NCBI GenBank assembly: GCA_002633005.1
Contig: NMRA01000408.1
Span: forward strand, 122,001 to 186,000
DNA from: Phoronis australis
Taxonomy: Eukaryota > Phoronida > Phoronidae
DNA length: 64,000 nucleotides
Direction: 5' to 3'
The notes below the pieces were generated by a model, which saw only the letters and a program-made list of their open reading frames with translations, was not told the origin of the DNA and ran no database searches. The translations under genes were made by a program, and so were the position numbers. Position 1 is the stretch's first letter; every line of letters begins with the position of its first letter. Positions 37,299 through 57,100 of the stretch are shown here, piece after piece.

Positions 37299-39365
37299 AA
37301 TAACCTTCCACAAAAAACTTCAACTTTTGATTTAAACCATGAAATTGGTCTCAGCTTGTTCCTTGCCTAAATCGAGTTATTTCAGGGCTTAGAGAGACAG
37401 TTGGTTATACTGAAGACCAGGCACTAGAAGTTGTCATTGTGGGTCATTTTACTCACCGAGCATGGTCTCGAGAAATAACAAATCGTTATTTCTTTCCAAG
37501 CCAGTAAATTACTTTTCATTTGGGTAACAAGCAAGTAAAGACAAGTTTTATAGCGGTACATCACCACGCAGTCCTTGACATAGCACAAAACTTTACGGTT
37601 TTCCCTGTTAGTAACTTAACATTGGACTTTACATTTCACACAGTTAGCAATCTGATGACTACCAGATCTTGAGGGACCCAATACAGGTAAAAATTGACTG
37701 TGGCATGATGGTCGTCCCGTAGTTAGAGTTTGCCAATGCAAACACAATAGCCCATTGAATATCAGAGTGGTCACCTATGTAATCCTTCTAGGATACCTCA
37801 TTATGTCCTAAAACTATAGCTGGCTCCCTATTGTGTACTGTTGGCAGGGAATGGGGTAAGGGAAACTTGCACTTCAGTTCAGAAATTCATTGGGTTTTGT
37901 TTTGAATTTTCACCTGTACTAGGTCGTTCATGTAATTATAAATATTAGGTTTTACTGACCAAATGATCTGTGATTATACATTATTTAATGCTAAAGAGTT
38001 TGATAACCACTTTGATTAGATTGGTCTGCAATGAATCAATATGGCAATCACTAGTGAGTATTGTATTGTTGAAATGGAATAGTCTGAATTTGTTAATTTT
38101 TTAAATCTTATTTATGGCATTTAGTATTTGATTGGTCAATAATAACATTTTTAATTTAATTTTAAATGTTTAACAGTTTGTTTCTTGTTATGTAGTAGTT
38201 GATATTATTAGTGCACACAATGTTTGTACGCATTTACCAAATGAACTTGATTGATCTCTTACAATGAATTTTATGTACACTGGTAAATTTTCTGATGCCA
38301 ATAAATCATGATTTACACAAAAACATTTAATTAAATAATTTACAAAATATAATTCCGCCAGTCATAGAACCAGTTTACAACCTACAATTTTAGGAACTAC
38401 TGTCAAGTGACTTATTTGCTAGCCAATACTAAATTGACGACACTGAGCTGGATTACTGTCTGCTGACGTGAATCTGACGCTCACGTGAGCCACAATCCAT
38501 GCACAACTAGACATATTCAGAATGAGCAAAAACTATTGATTGAATGAGCTTTGAAATAAATTTGACTAAATCCAAGTCAAATGATGTCAAACAGAAAGAG
38601 TAACATGACGACAATACACCCAGCTGCTTTAACCTACAGAACGCACCAATAGAAGTAATTTGACAAAATGACCATGGATCCCGTCATCAAGGCTGGATAG
38701 AAGCAGAATTTGTTGTATGTCCTCCATACAAAAACTGCCATTTTAAGATAGAAAGGCTTATTTCAAATTCGTATTTTGTCCCACTGGTGAGTTATCACCA
38801 GTTATCGGGAAACTATTCTGTCAAATTACTTTTGGAACCACTCGTCAAGACATTTTTCGAGTGTCCACATTTTGTGCAATGTTGCTAGCTAATCACAGGA
38901 CATCTACCAGCTATTCACAATGTTAACACGACGTGGCAACTTAAAACAACTCTAGGAAGATAAATGCAAAACAGAAAACTGTAAAACAGCCCGACGAATT
39001 TATAAAAAGCTGCATTGATAAATGACGATCTTGCTAATGTAGTGTAATTTCTGATCCACTATGAGTAGTTATGAACGTGAAGGTAGCCCACATGAGATTT
39101 TCTGCAAATGCATGTTAAATAAATGCTGTGACAACAGAATTATCAGTTCCGTGAAATGTACATCACAATAATCTTAAAACCACGACTGTCGGAACATAAC
39201 TGCTGGGCTTGAATACATGGCGGAAAATGCTGCCGGACCACTTCCAAGTTTGGCAACAGGACTTCACACTATTGGAATGCTGCTCTGTCGCCAAGGAAAT
39301 TGGTACTGGACAATACGAGGTGTCCCACCGAGGCACAATGTCTGACAAGAGCGTCTGGCTTCGAC
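37299..39365. other. Tail-to-tail 3' interval between CLN5 and centrin
   Basis: AT-rich, with no supported gene. AATAAA at 38300-38305, about 1 kb after the CLN5 stop, is a candidate polyadenylation signal. The centrin 3' UTR must also lie here, on the opposite strand. Confidence 0.6.
38300..38305 (+). terminator. CLN5: Candidate CLN5 polyadenylation signal (AATAAA)
   Basis: A canonical hexamer on the CLN5 strand about 1.0 kb after the stop codon, in AT-rich sequence. It was chosen as the clearest match before the convergent centrin gene; it is not verified by transcript data. Confidence 0.35.
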
Positions 39366-44848
<5,483 letters not shown>

Positions 44849-44960
44849 ATCTATGGATTTGTTGATCTTCGAAACAAACCAACCGCCTTGGTACTCAGGA
44901 ACGCAGTAGTCGAAAAACCTAATCACTGATTGGTCCAAAAGTTTGTCTTTCGATCCGGTT
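44849..44960. promoter_or_regulatory. Bidirectional promoter region, centrin / NSDHL
   Basis: Only 112 bp separate the two divergent start codons, so both promoters must overlap this interval or the first exons. No TATA box is evident. The human CETN2 and NSDHL genes are likewise head-to-head on Xq28, which supports the call. Confidence 0.65.
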
Positions 44961-47900
44961 ATGGCTACTCGAAGCAGAAAGGTGCGTGAGTTTGTGGTGA
45001 TTTATAAGTGTTTTGGACAGAGTAGATATGACATTTTAGGATATTAGACTTTCCAAATAGAAGCACTGTGCACGAGATACTCAAAGGTTATTCGCTGACC
45101 AGATTTGCACCTGGAAACGAGTGACGGAGCTCACCGCGGCCTCGCTCGAGTCCACTGCCACTGGCGTTTTAATTTTCTCGAAATAACGGCGTTGGTCTAT
45201 TGAACTGCATAACTTTTCAGATAGATGTTACGGCTTAAATCTATTAGACTACGTCGAATTCATTAAATTTCACGAAGTTTCGTTATTTAAACTAGCAGTG
45301 GCTATCAAGAATTTGGTCCTCGCTCAAAAGTCACCGTAAGCTACTGCCACCTATTGGTTGTTATTTGTAGCTATTTTTTATTTTCTGTCAGATAGAGGAT
45401 GGAAAATACACCTAATTTGTAGAAGAAAAATGTTGCCAAAGAAAACAATTCCACCTGGTTTGAATTACAAGCCAACCCATAATGACACAAGCATTTGCAA
45501 TATAACTTTTTCCCCGGAAATTGTTTCAATTTGTTTCTGTCAAGCCAGTGCTGCCAACAGTTCAGACCGTCGGTGATCATGTATTATAATCTTTTAGTCT
45601 GGTTAGTTATGTATGTCATTGTCACTGCTGTGCTGTTTGAAATGTTTGTGTTGGATGTGACCCTTAACAAATGATGTCATTTTATTTTCTCTAGAGCAAA
45701 AAGGCCTTGGTTATTGGAGGATGTGGATTTCTAGGACGCCATCTGGTGGAGAGACTTTTAGACATTGGTTACAGTGTGAATGTTTTTGACATCAGGACAA
45801 CATTTGAAAATGACAGAGTGAACTTCTTTGTTGGGGATCTCTGCAAGGAAGAGGTGTGATATTTTTCATTCTTTGACATTTTGTCGGCACATACACTTTC
45901 TTGTGACACGACACAAACTGCAGCCCACCTTAACAAGTGTATTAAGAGAACTTTTATTTTCTCGAAAGATCGCAGTGAAGTACATCATTTAGAACTGTTT
46001 CTGTACCTTTTCCGGTTCTTGCACCATGTATTTGCTTTGCACTTTTTTCACTTCTTTAGCTTGCCTCCATTACGGTCACATTCTGGGCTCAGCTATTCAG
46101 AATCCAATTAGTGGGTAATCAAACAATTATCTTTTCATAGGGAACCATGACCATAAACTCTTTGTTAATCCGTGCTCAGTTACATAGTCCAAATGGGGCA
46201 ACTGTATGCCCAGGGATCACTTAGAACTGCTTTCACTGACCTTGAAAGTCAAATTCAAAAAGCCTATTGTGTGTGAACAACACCCACGATTTACAACTGT
46301 CCCAAAAATTGTAGGTCACTATGGGGAACATTTGCTTACCCCTCAAAGCCCAAAATGATTGTGTAATAGTCACATTTCAGCTTTGATTACCCTGGCAATC
46401 AAAATCAGGGACGACTCAGGTTGGTTATATGCCTCCTCACTAATTCTGTTTTGTGCCAAGATTTTTCTTTAAAAGTTTTTATTTGGGAATGAGGGAGCCC
46501 TTGTTCACCTAAGTGTCAAGAGTATAACTAGTCCCTCATATGTTGTGTCAGTTTATTGAATGTGAACAACAATAGTTAGACTTTTTAGGTAAATTATCAT
46601 TAACTTATTGCATTTGAAGTTGAATGGAAAACACGATGAATACTGGCTTTCATCCACTTGAGTAGATAATAAAGAAGAATGAATCAAATACTGGACTTAC
46701 GGATGGAGTTAGCTACATTGCGTCCTCACATGACAGCGTTTTCCCGTTCAGTGACTTTACCAGACGAAGAGGGTTCTGAGCATGTGATAACATCTTGCTT
46801 CTTTGTGAACTGCCAAGCATAGTCTTTTGTCTATTATGACAACAGGCAGGCCAATTATCTACCAGGCTTATTACAGACCACGTGTGAACATCTTCAAACC
46901 CAGAGTGAACTGGTACTTTCGAAAAGAATAGATTATCGTAACTTCGGTTGCAGTTGGGCGATTTTGGCAATTCAAAAACTAAACATGATTACCATTTGAC
47001 GAGGATTTCAGAAATGCTATTGGTTTATGTTCAAATATGTTATAACTTAACAGCATTATAACTTAACAGCACAGCCCAGTCAGGCCAGATACGATCTTAT
47101 TGAAGATTAGAGCAATTATAGAACAAAAGAGAGCTGGCCCTCCAACTATGAATGCCAGAATGGAGTTAATCAGTCATGTAAGATATTGGCTATGCCTGGT
47201 GTAAACTTCCCAACTTGTTGTTGGGCTATAGAACCAAACAAGTGGGGAGCAATGGGAAAATGCCGTAATGATCCCCAGTTTAACTTTGACAGACAAGGGG
47301 TACCAAGAACATGGGATAGGGTGCTGAAGAGTATCCTGCACAAACTGTACTCAGTGTATTGTCAATCACATGATGAGTCACATGACCCTCAGTGGCCTGC
47401 CGAAGTCCTTGGAGTGAGGACACAACCGTGACGTAGCTTAACTCAATCCGTAAGTCCAGTATTTGATTCAATTTTCTGTTATATTGAATGGAAAACAGCT
47501 ACTTGTGAGAAACTGTGATCTGACTTTAGACCTTTCGAACTGATTGTCACATCACTTGTCTGGTTCAACCTGACTATAGTTTTCTATTACATACTTTAGT
47601 TTGTATTGATAACAGAAAGATGGCGCTATGCATCACTGTCATATATCTTCTCACTAGGATCTTTTGCCTGCTGTGGATGGAGTTTATGTCGTCTTCCACT
47701 GTGCCTCTCCACCGCCATCTAGTGACAACAAGGCTCTGTTCTACCGCGTCAACTTTGAAGGAACCAAGAACGTCATAGCTTGCTGCAAGAAGGCTGGAGT
47801 GCAGGTGTGTAGTGCATTGGTTTTCCAATAGATGTCGCCATAACAGCATACTGTCTTTGTATGGTGAAGTGTTGTCCTCTTTTGTAAGAAAGAGTGGAAG

Positions 47901-48083
47901 TTTGAATGAGTTGTTTGCTATTGATAGACAGTAAAATATCAAGTATTGTTATCATATCGTTGCCATATATCTTTTTCGAGATTTGTTAATTACAAAAATA
48001 TAAAAATAATTCAGAAAAATAATTCAGAGGAGTCTGACGTGTATGCTGACAGCATGGTGTCCATTTCCAGAATCGAATCTCTG

Positions 48084-48117
<34 letters not shown>

Positions 48118-51100
48118 TCTTGTGTCTCGGCCCACCAGAATGCATTATAGAGATCATTCATTGTATGTTTCATCCAGTATTTATTTAACATTATATCTCT
48201 CAAAAAAGGTCACAAAATTCATGTCCCCTTCATCTATTACCAGCGAGCTGGGGGTTGTCTTTAAATTTTTATTTTCAAAAAATGTTGAACTTAGTTGAAC
48301 TGATGTCATGGAAAAGTCCTTATCAAATAACACGTAAATTGCTTAATAATTTGCTGCGAAAGTTTGTTTTATGGTGCTACATGCCAATTTTGTCAATTAT
48401 TTTTTATCAATTGCTGAAACATTGCTATGCATATAAATTCTCAGATCGAGAGTATGTGTTGTCTTGGAGTTGAAGTGTTGCTAAAGTATGACTTAGTTAT
48501 ATAGTGTGACCTAGTTATAAAGTGTGATCTGGTTATAAAGTGTGACCTAGTTATGTTTTACACCAGAGACTAGTATTGACAAGCTCAGCCAGTGTCATCT
48601 ATGAAGGAACTGACATCAAAAATGGTACAGAGAGTATGCCATATGCTTCCAAGCCTATCGACTACTACACAGAGACGAAGATTCTACAGGAAAAGGTAGG
48701 TTGACTGCCGTGAATTCTCATCTGTTAGTTTAGTTTATGGATTCTCGCTTATAGGACGCACCCTTTGAACTGCTTGAAATCTGTGATATTCAAAATTGAA
48801 CTACCCGTAACATGAAATAAGTGAGGGCTATAGCCCTCCCCAGCCCCCTATGGTGCGCCCCCATGCATGAGATGTGGTAAGAAGTCAAGGACCGCCATAT
48901 TTGCACTGAAAGCACTGTGACGTGTCTTTATCCAAAATTAGTGATATGGTTTTTTCAAAAATATTTTACTCGAGTGATGCAAACATATGCAGTAAAATGT
49001 GACCAATTTTGGACTAAAATAATTGCCATATTGCACTTTCATCCTTTTTCAGAGCTTCCAATGCTCTTATGAATATCCACAATTTTTCAAAATATTCTGA
49101 CTTGTTGGTTAAAGCTATGGTACAAAATGTAGATAAGGCAAAACATCATTCCTGTACCGTACATGATTTATGATAAAATGATAAAGTCAAATTTCACCTG
49201 TCCACCACATTGTGTGCTTAATGGATGAGACTTTACCTTAGGTTCGTGTACATAAGCCGCCCTTCAAGGTGTGGACGGTTATCCCTAGTATATTTGGAAG
49301 CCTTAAATGTTGTCAGTATTTTCTGTTGTTTTCTAAATGCTGTTCGACTGAATACGTGTCGGCGTCTATAGTTTTGTAATGTACCAGTTAAGCTTTACCA
49401 GCATGCCATTTTTAAAAGAACTTCCTTTAAGATTACTACTGAAGTGTTTCACGTATAGGGATGGCTGACATTAATGTCGTCTAAAACGTTGCATTTTTTG
49501 TCTTCTGCTGCTAAATGTTGTCCACCAAATACGCTATTGCTATCTTATGTAACTTAGTGCTAGAATGTGACCGCTATTTTGGGGTCGTCTGTATGAAAAT
49601 CTAAGCAAATTATTCCTCAGCAATGAAGTTCTGTGCATTCAGCTTTTGTTGAAAATATTTTGCAAACAAATGAGAGTATCAGGGGTCGCTAATAAATGGT
49701 CTCTGGATAGATAGATTTTTTTGTTGGATGGGATAGATTTCTTGAATTTGTTAGCTTTGACAAGAGCTGTAAAGCAACAAAATTTGTTTTTTGTATGTTA
49801 AATATTACAACTTGCCAAGTCTAGCTATTGTTTTACATTTGTTGAAATCAAGAGATTGGTGACTTTACAAATTAAATATGCTCAAGGTTAAGCGAGGATC
49901 TTATTGACTAGTGTGTGGAATTAGCCAAATGTCTGCAAACCTAGTAGATTTTAACTTTGTAAAAGTGCATATTTTCTGAAAGTAAAAAGCTTGTAGAATT
50001 TTATTTTTGACTGTACGAATCTATTCTTAATTGTGCTATGTGACCATTGTGCTTTTAGCAAAAAAGAAGGGAACGTTCATAGCAAAACATCGGTATCAGT
50101 GATGTGATCAAATTTCAACATAAATCTTCAAGATGCCTTGTTAAAAATACTGTTACAGTTTCGTAAATTACCATTTCATTTTTTTGTTTTATGCAAATTT
50201 TGATTCATAAAAGTCATAGATGTCCTATTTTTGTCAGCCTTTCGTGCAAAAGTGAAAATTAAAAAAATCCTAGCAGTATTTTGTAGAACAGTGTATAAAG
50301 CATAGTATTTGAAAGTTTCATTTTATGAATTATATCAGTCACTTCAGAGATACGATGTTCTGAAGATGATTCAAATTTGGACATTTTACTAGGATCCTAC
50401 GTAAGCTTGAAATACAACTGTGCAGTATAATTAAATCAGTGGAATTTGGCTTCACCAGCAGAGTGTTACACAGGAGGTGTAGGTTGATCTCAGAAAATCA
50501 CTTCTATCGCCAATAGCAACTCTTAAAAACATCCTGTTTAAGCCTAGTGTTAATAACATGGATTGGACCTCATAATTTTTTGAAATGAAATAACGCTCTG
50601 TTGACCTGATCAACCCTCGAAAGTTTGGAGTAAGGTTGAAAACTACGGGAGTCTTCACATGTTGGCATTTGTCACTAACGCTCTGCAGCTGTGTTGAAAG
50701 ACTGCCTACCTGAAAAAACAAGATCCACTAGAAGGTGCAATAAGGGAGTGTCTTAGCTGAAAAATCTCGTTATCTCTCAGCGCAGGTAATAACTCAATTG
50801 TTCATGACAGTTTTTGTTTTATCTGAAACGATCAAAACCAAGCACCTTTTCAAATTACCTCGTGACGATCAAATTTCATAGGCCATTATCTCTTTAGCGA
50901 TAATTGGTGTTTGTTTACATCTTGTCTGAGGCTAATCCATTTAAATGTTGGCAAAACTATATACAAGGTAATTAATTCACCATTTATTAGATGAACTATC
51001 TTTTTTCACTTCTTCAACTAAATTTGTGACCATTAAAGTGTAGAAGAGGTTGTAGTGTTTTGTAATCAGAATGTTACAGGGTTACTTATTAGATAGAAAA

Positions 51101-54100
51101 CCATCTCCCATCTGTTTATTTATTTTAGGATTAAATATCATACTGAGTNATTGTCAAACTATTTATTATGTCTCCTGAGTGATTATTGCATGGCGTGTCA
51201 TCATGACTGGATTTTCAGGCGCACCTGTTTCTTGTGCAGGGAGTGGACAAAAAATGATAGTCCTCTGATTTACATTTTTTCAAATACTGAATTTTTTGTC
51301 AAAAATACATCAAAGGCTTCTTTGATGGTGAATTTGGCTTCCGTGAAGTCATCATTAGAAGGAATTCCGGGAATTCTGTGTCATTTTTTAAAATATTTTC
51401 AGCTTGTGCTGTACAAAGTAGTGACAGTGCATTAACTTAATATCAATGTTCATTAGCAGCATGTTGTGAACAACTTAATTATCATGTTACATAATGGCTT
51501 ATTGCCTTTATACTAAATTTTTTGGTGCCACACTGAAAGCCATGAAAGTTTTCTACTATAAAATAAATATACTTTTAAATCACTCAGTTTCAGTGTTTTT
51601 TCGATTTCACTTAGTGGACGTTACTTAACAATAGTGTATAAGGTAGACACTTGCGTACAATTCAGTCATCGCGAAATTATTATCGTGAACAAAACCATTA
51701 ATCAAAATACACAATCCATGTTTATCCATGAGGAAGATTGTCCTTGTGAACATTTCATTTCAGCGCTTCTTTCCAAAATGTCATGAAGTTTGATCAGCTA
51801 TAGGATAGCTTTTTCATTTCCTTAGCTTTCCAGTAATACCTGCCATGACAGGCACACGTCAGGAAGCTGCTATGACGGTCAGTTCCACTTACACTCAACC
51901 CTCATGGCCGAGAATTCTGCTTACGCTCAGTGATGATGCGGAGCAATGAGTCCTTTTGAACAACGAGTCATTTTGAACAATGAGTCATTTTGAACAATGA
52001 GTCATTTTTGAACGAGTCATTTTTGAACGAGTCATTTTTGAACGAGTCATTTTGAACGAGTCGTTTTGAATATTTTGCCTCCTGTTTTCTGTTGGCTTGT
52101 ACTGTAATTGTCGTAAATGAAACTCATTTTTGGGTAAAGACTGAAAATCAATTAAAACAGTGCTTTGTCAATAGTTAAAATATTTGTTTGACCATTACTA
52201 AAACGTATTAAAATGTTAACATGTGATTTATTCCACCAAAACTTGGCTCCATAATTTTATGTTACTGGGCTAACAGGTGAACAATATAGTACAGAACAGT
52301 AAGTTTATTACGGTCACTTTATATCAGTAGCTCATTCATTAACGTTGTGTATTTGTTATAAAGTTTTCAAATTCATCTTCTTGCATACCACTGTTTAAAT
52401 TTTGATGAAATAAAATTTTGCTGTTCCACTATATTGTGTTATAATTTTTTAGGAAACTTTATGGTAACCCAAGTTTTAGTAATTCATTGGTGTTGCAGCA
52501 ACCATTGTACTATATCAGGTGTTGTTCCTGCCATGTTTTGCATATTTCTCTGATACAATACTTTGCTGGACCTGGTCATCATCTCTTAATACCCTTTTTA
52601 TTAAAGTATTCTTTACCGTTTTGCTTATTTTAATTAACAAATTCCTGCTTTTGGACCTTTCAGACCTTTTGGACGATAAAATTATAAACACGCATCTTAG
52701 GTGGACTGATAACTGTGTTTGACCAGGAATTAAAGCTTGGTTATTTTCACAGGTTCTTCTTGGGTGTAACTGCCCTTTAATTAAAAGTTTATTGCTCACC
52801 TAAAAATATTTTTTGTAGTTTGCATGTTCTAAATATTGTTATTGGGAGATATGTCTATTCGGCAGGATTAAATCTATTCAGTAATATTACAATTGGCCTC
52901 CCATATGGTCATGATAAGAAAGAAAATATTAAAAATCTATTGAAAAATATGGTATAAGAAAAATTATTTGTGCAAATAAACATTAACAAGAAATTCGACA
53001 TAAGTGAGTGAATGACTCTACAGTTATAGGAATATTAAAATTATGAAATATTACCCAGGTACCTGGACTTGAATGTATTAATACCATTACTTTGACAGGT
53101 CGTCAGATTCAAGATTATTCCATGGCAACGCAACATAGTGGAAAAGATAGTTTAACCAAAATTTGTTCTGGTTTTATGAATATGTATATTGCCACTGTCA
53201 CGAGACCTAGTTTTTCTTTTATGAACCTGATTTACTAATTTTATTTTGTCACAAAGGTAATCAGGTGCTATGCCATGGACACACTTGAACTGTACACACG
53301 TCCAGTTCGAGTCTGCTCAAGGTTTAGAGTTGAAACTTGTATATTTGTTAGCTTACAATAGTTTGTGCAGCCGAGTTTTGCACTTTTTTTAAAACTGAAT
53401 CTGAGACCATTATTACAAAAGCATCACAGCGTTCTAAATGAGGCAAGACTAAGGCTGTGTACAATATATTTTAGAGCGTCAAGATCCAAAAACTTAATCT
53501 TTTGAGAAGTTTGATTTTCTGATACAGTTTAGAACAAATGAAATCTACCTGTCCATCCCAGGTAATATGTTTATCCAGAAAAAACTAATAATTTCATTTC
53601 ATATTACTGACACACTCCAGAGAGCAATTAGAAACTGACACATCATGGGGCCTTACAAATTTGAACTTCTGGTGAAAAAGAAACATATTTTAAGAGTAGT
53701 GTCTTGGACTTTTTAACAGGAGAGACATGAGACAAGTTGTTAAGAGCAAATTCAACTTACTTTCAACTTTGAATGACCATTTGTAAAACAAAGCAGTATC
53801 ATACGTTGTAGATGACATTAATATCAGTAAGAAAATTGTAAATATTTTGATCATTTTGACAAATTTTTGCATCTTTATACTCTTTTTTCATATTTTTCCT
53901 GATGTTTTTCCTTGTAGGTGGCAATTTGAATTAAATTATTGATATAATTTTTCTGACTTAGTGCAGCAAATTCTGCCTCACTGGGCATGGCTTTGTAGAC
54001 AGATGTCATTGCCACCTACCATACCCTTTTTAGCCTGAGTATCCAGATGGTCTGACATACACCGCAGTGGATCAGTCTGTTTTCTAAAAACAGTTTTTTT

Positions 54101-57100
54101 GCAAAATTGTCTAGATTATTTGGCTATTTTCACTGTTGCACCTGACTGTTGTTTTGTTGTGAATTGACATAGTTGTATCCCTTGTCATGCACTGTGTTTT
54201 TCTTATAGTATTGCTAGTTTGGTAAATGCTTCTTGTATTCTAAGGTTAACTGTGGGCGGGACCTTATCGACGTAGGACCGTGTATTATGCCAAATGTTGA
54301 CAAACCTGTGGATTTTAATGGAGTCAGTAAAAGTGTGTCTATTTTTTTAAAGTAGAAACCCAATGTACAATTTGATGTTTGACTTTATACCAATCTGCCG
54401 TAAATTTGGTTGCCCCGTCTTTTTAGAAAAATTTAACAAAAATGTGGTACATCTACAGCAAAGTAACAATATCAATAACATGAACAAAGTAACAATATCA
54501 ATAACATGAACAAAGTAACAATATCAATAACATGAACAAAGTAACAATATCAATAACATGAACAAATAATTGTTTTGTTTGATATAAATGTTTGAGAAGA
54601 AATCTCAAAAGTTCTGTGTCATTTTTGTTTCATGCAACTTCAGTTGTTTCATACAAATCATAATAAAAGTCCTAGTTTTGATATCCCCTCAGTGCAAAAG
54701 TGTACCATTTTAAAAACAGATCCCATAGTAACAGCTTTGTGGAGAACGTGCATAAGGCATGGTATCTGAGACGTGATGTTCTGAAATTTGCCAATTTTGA
54801 ACAAATTTCTATGGTCCTAAATCCAAAAGATATGATTTTTTACATTCTAGTGGCGTTCTTATATTTCTAGATAAAAACAATAAATGGTGTCATTTCTATT
54901 GTGCACAACCCAACTAGTCAGCTGGCTGACTTCACACCAGGAGTCTACTTTTGTGTGCTCCCTAAGTTTAATTTATTTTGTTTGTCTATGTTATAAATTC
55001 ATATTGCAGTTCCCTCATATCATCAACTGTTTGCATTTTTATTCATTGCTACGCCGCATTACATAATACAACAATTCTATCGGTGTCCTGATCCAGTCCT
55101 TTACATTTCAGCAATAATGTCCACAAATCTATCTAGCATCTTGTACTAATTACGCTTGGAAGCAAAAACTCAGGTATCCCTTTGATGAAGTTTGTCTGTT
55201 TACACTGCGATAACATGCCATGGTGGGATGACAGCCAGTAGATTATGATGTATTCTTGTTATTTATCTGTTACATCTTCGCATTATCCATATTTTGGGGC
55301 ACTAATTTGCATAATACATCAACAGGAATTGTGATTTAGGCCCCGGAACATGCATGGCTCAGAGTTTTCCTTCATAAAAGTGCAATCTCAGTTCTAACTT
55401 GTTCATTCCGGCATTTTAAGACGAACGATTAATAGGAAATTACGACTTGCAATGAACATGTATTTCAATGCGTCTGAATGCTGGATTTCCAGGATGGCCA
55501 CTGTCACTATTTTCTATTTGAGACGTGGAATTTTCATAGCGTAATTTATAAAAATCGGTTAAAAACTCAACCAGTGGTTGCCGGGATCTTATAACTTAAA
55601 GCAGTGCTGTTGCAATGTACATTAATTATAGCGGTGCCAGGTTTGTGTCAGCATTTTTGTGTCTCATTCTGGCACCTGTCACCATCATCTCGTCGTGTCC
55701 CACGCAGTGTATGTGCAACAACGGCAGAGTCGTGTGCCAGCAAGGAATCAGTGGCATCCCTGTTGGCATTCCTGTTGACGTCATGGCTCTGGTGCTGATG
55801 GGAACTAACAGGGAACCCAACAGAATATTCACCATCACTGAAGATGCCTTACTCCCGTTTACAGACCTGATGGAACTTTATTTGGCACATAGCCAAGTGC
55901 AGGTGATTGAGTTCAGCGCATTTCACGAGTTGAAGTTTCTGCGACGACTGCGACTCAACGATAACCAAATTACCACCTTTCATACAAAGACCTTTAATGG
56001 TTTGAACAACTTGTCTGAACTATACCTCAGTGGAAATCCTGTTGGCACCATTGAGCCAGGAACTTTTATTGGGCTCAAAAACCTGGCAAAGCTGTATCTC
56101 AGCTCCATGGAACTCAAAAGTTTAAGTGATGATTTGTTCACAGATTTGGAGTCATTAGTACTTTTAGACTTGAACTCTAATAACTTGAAATCATTATCCT
56201 CAAAAACGTTTGTTTCATTGAAGTTACTGGCGTTCTTGGACCTATCGTATAACTCTTTGATAACGATACCTCAGAACATGAATTCTGTGTTCTCCAATCT
56301 GCAGTATCTTTACTTAAGTGGAAATCGATGGCACTGTAACTGCCATTTAGCCTGGTTCAAGACATTACCGAGTGGTTTCTTGTTCGATGGTTCTCATTAT
56401 GAAGTCGTCTGCAATTCTCCAGCCAGTCTACAATATCATACCATACATCACTTGCCTGTGGCTGATTTTAAATGCTTTCCACCCGCCGCCATTGATTGTA
56501 AAAGAAAGATACACCGAGCCACAGTTGGCAACAATGTAACTATGGGGTGCACAGTTCAAGGGGACCCAACTCCCGAAATGTGGTGGATTACGGCTGATAA
56601 TGTCAAGGTCACACTGACAAGTGGCGTAGTTGGGAACTACGTCTTGCTGGAAAATGGAACTCTTCTGGTGCACGATGTCCAAGCTGTAAATGGTGGAGTT
56701 TATTCCTTGCGTGCAATAAATTCTGAAGGATCCCTCGAACTGAATTTAATTTTAAATGTGACTGAGTTGCCTACTGCAGTAACAACAACTACCTCAGACT
56801 TATCAACTGTAGTCTTTGAAACAACATCTGTCACTGTGGGTAGAGCAACCAGTGTTCAAGCAAAACACAATGTACTGAATACTACTGTGTCATTATCGTC
56901 TGCTCAAGCAAGTTCTTCAACAGAACGTGTTTCATTTGGAGACAAAACTACTGTGCCACAACCCTCAGCGCCCTCTGTGGGAACAGAAGAACCTGATAGC
57001 TCACTCGTACTCGGAATCTTAATTCCTCTCCTTTTAATTATTCTCGGATTGCTTCTGGGCATTGTTGTTTACAAAAAGGTTTTAAGAAAAAACAAAATTA

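Noticed and set aside
46713-47471. Small frames inside the 789-bp inverted-repeat element as a transposase
   Set aside because: No DDE/DDD or zinc-finger motif and frames are short on both strands; it looks nonautonomous.
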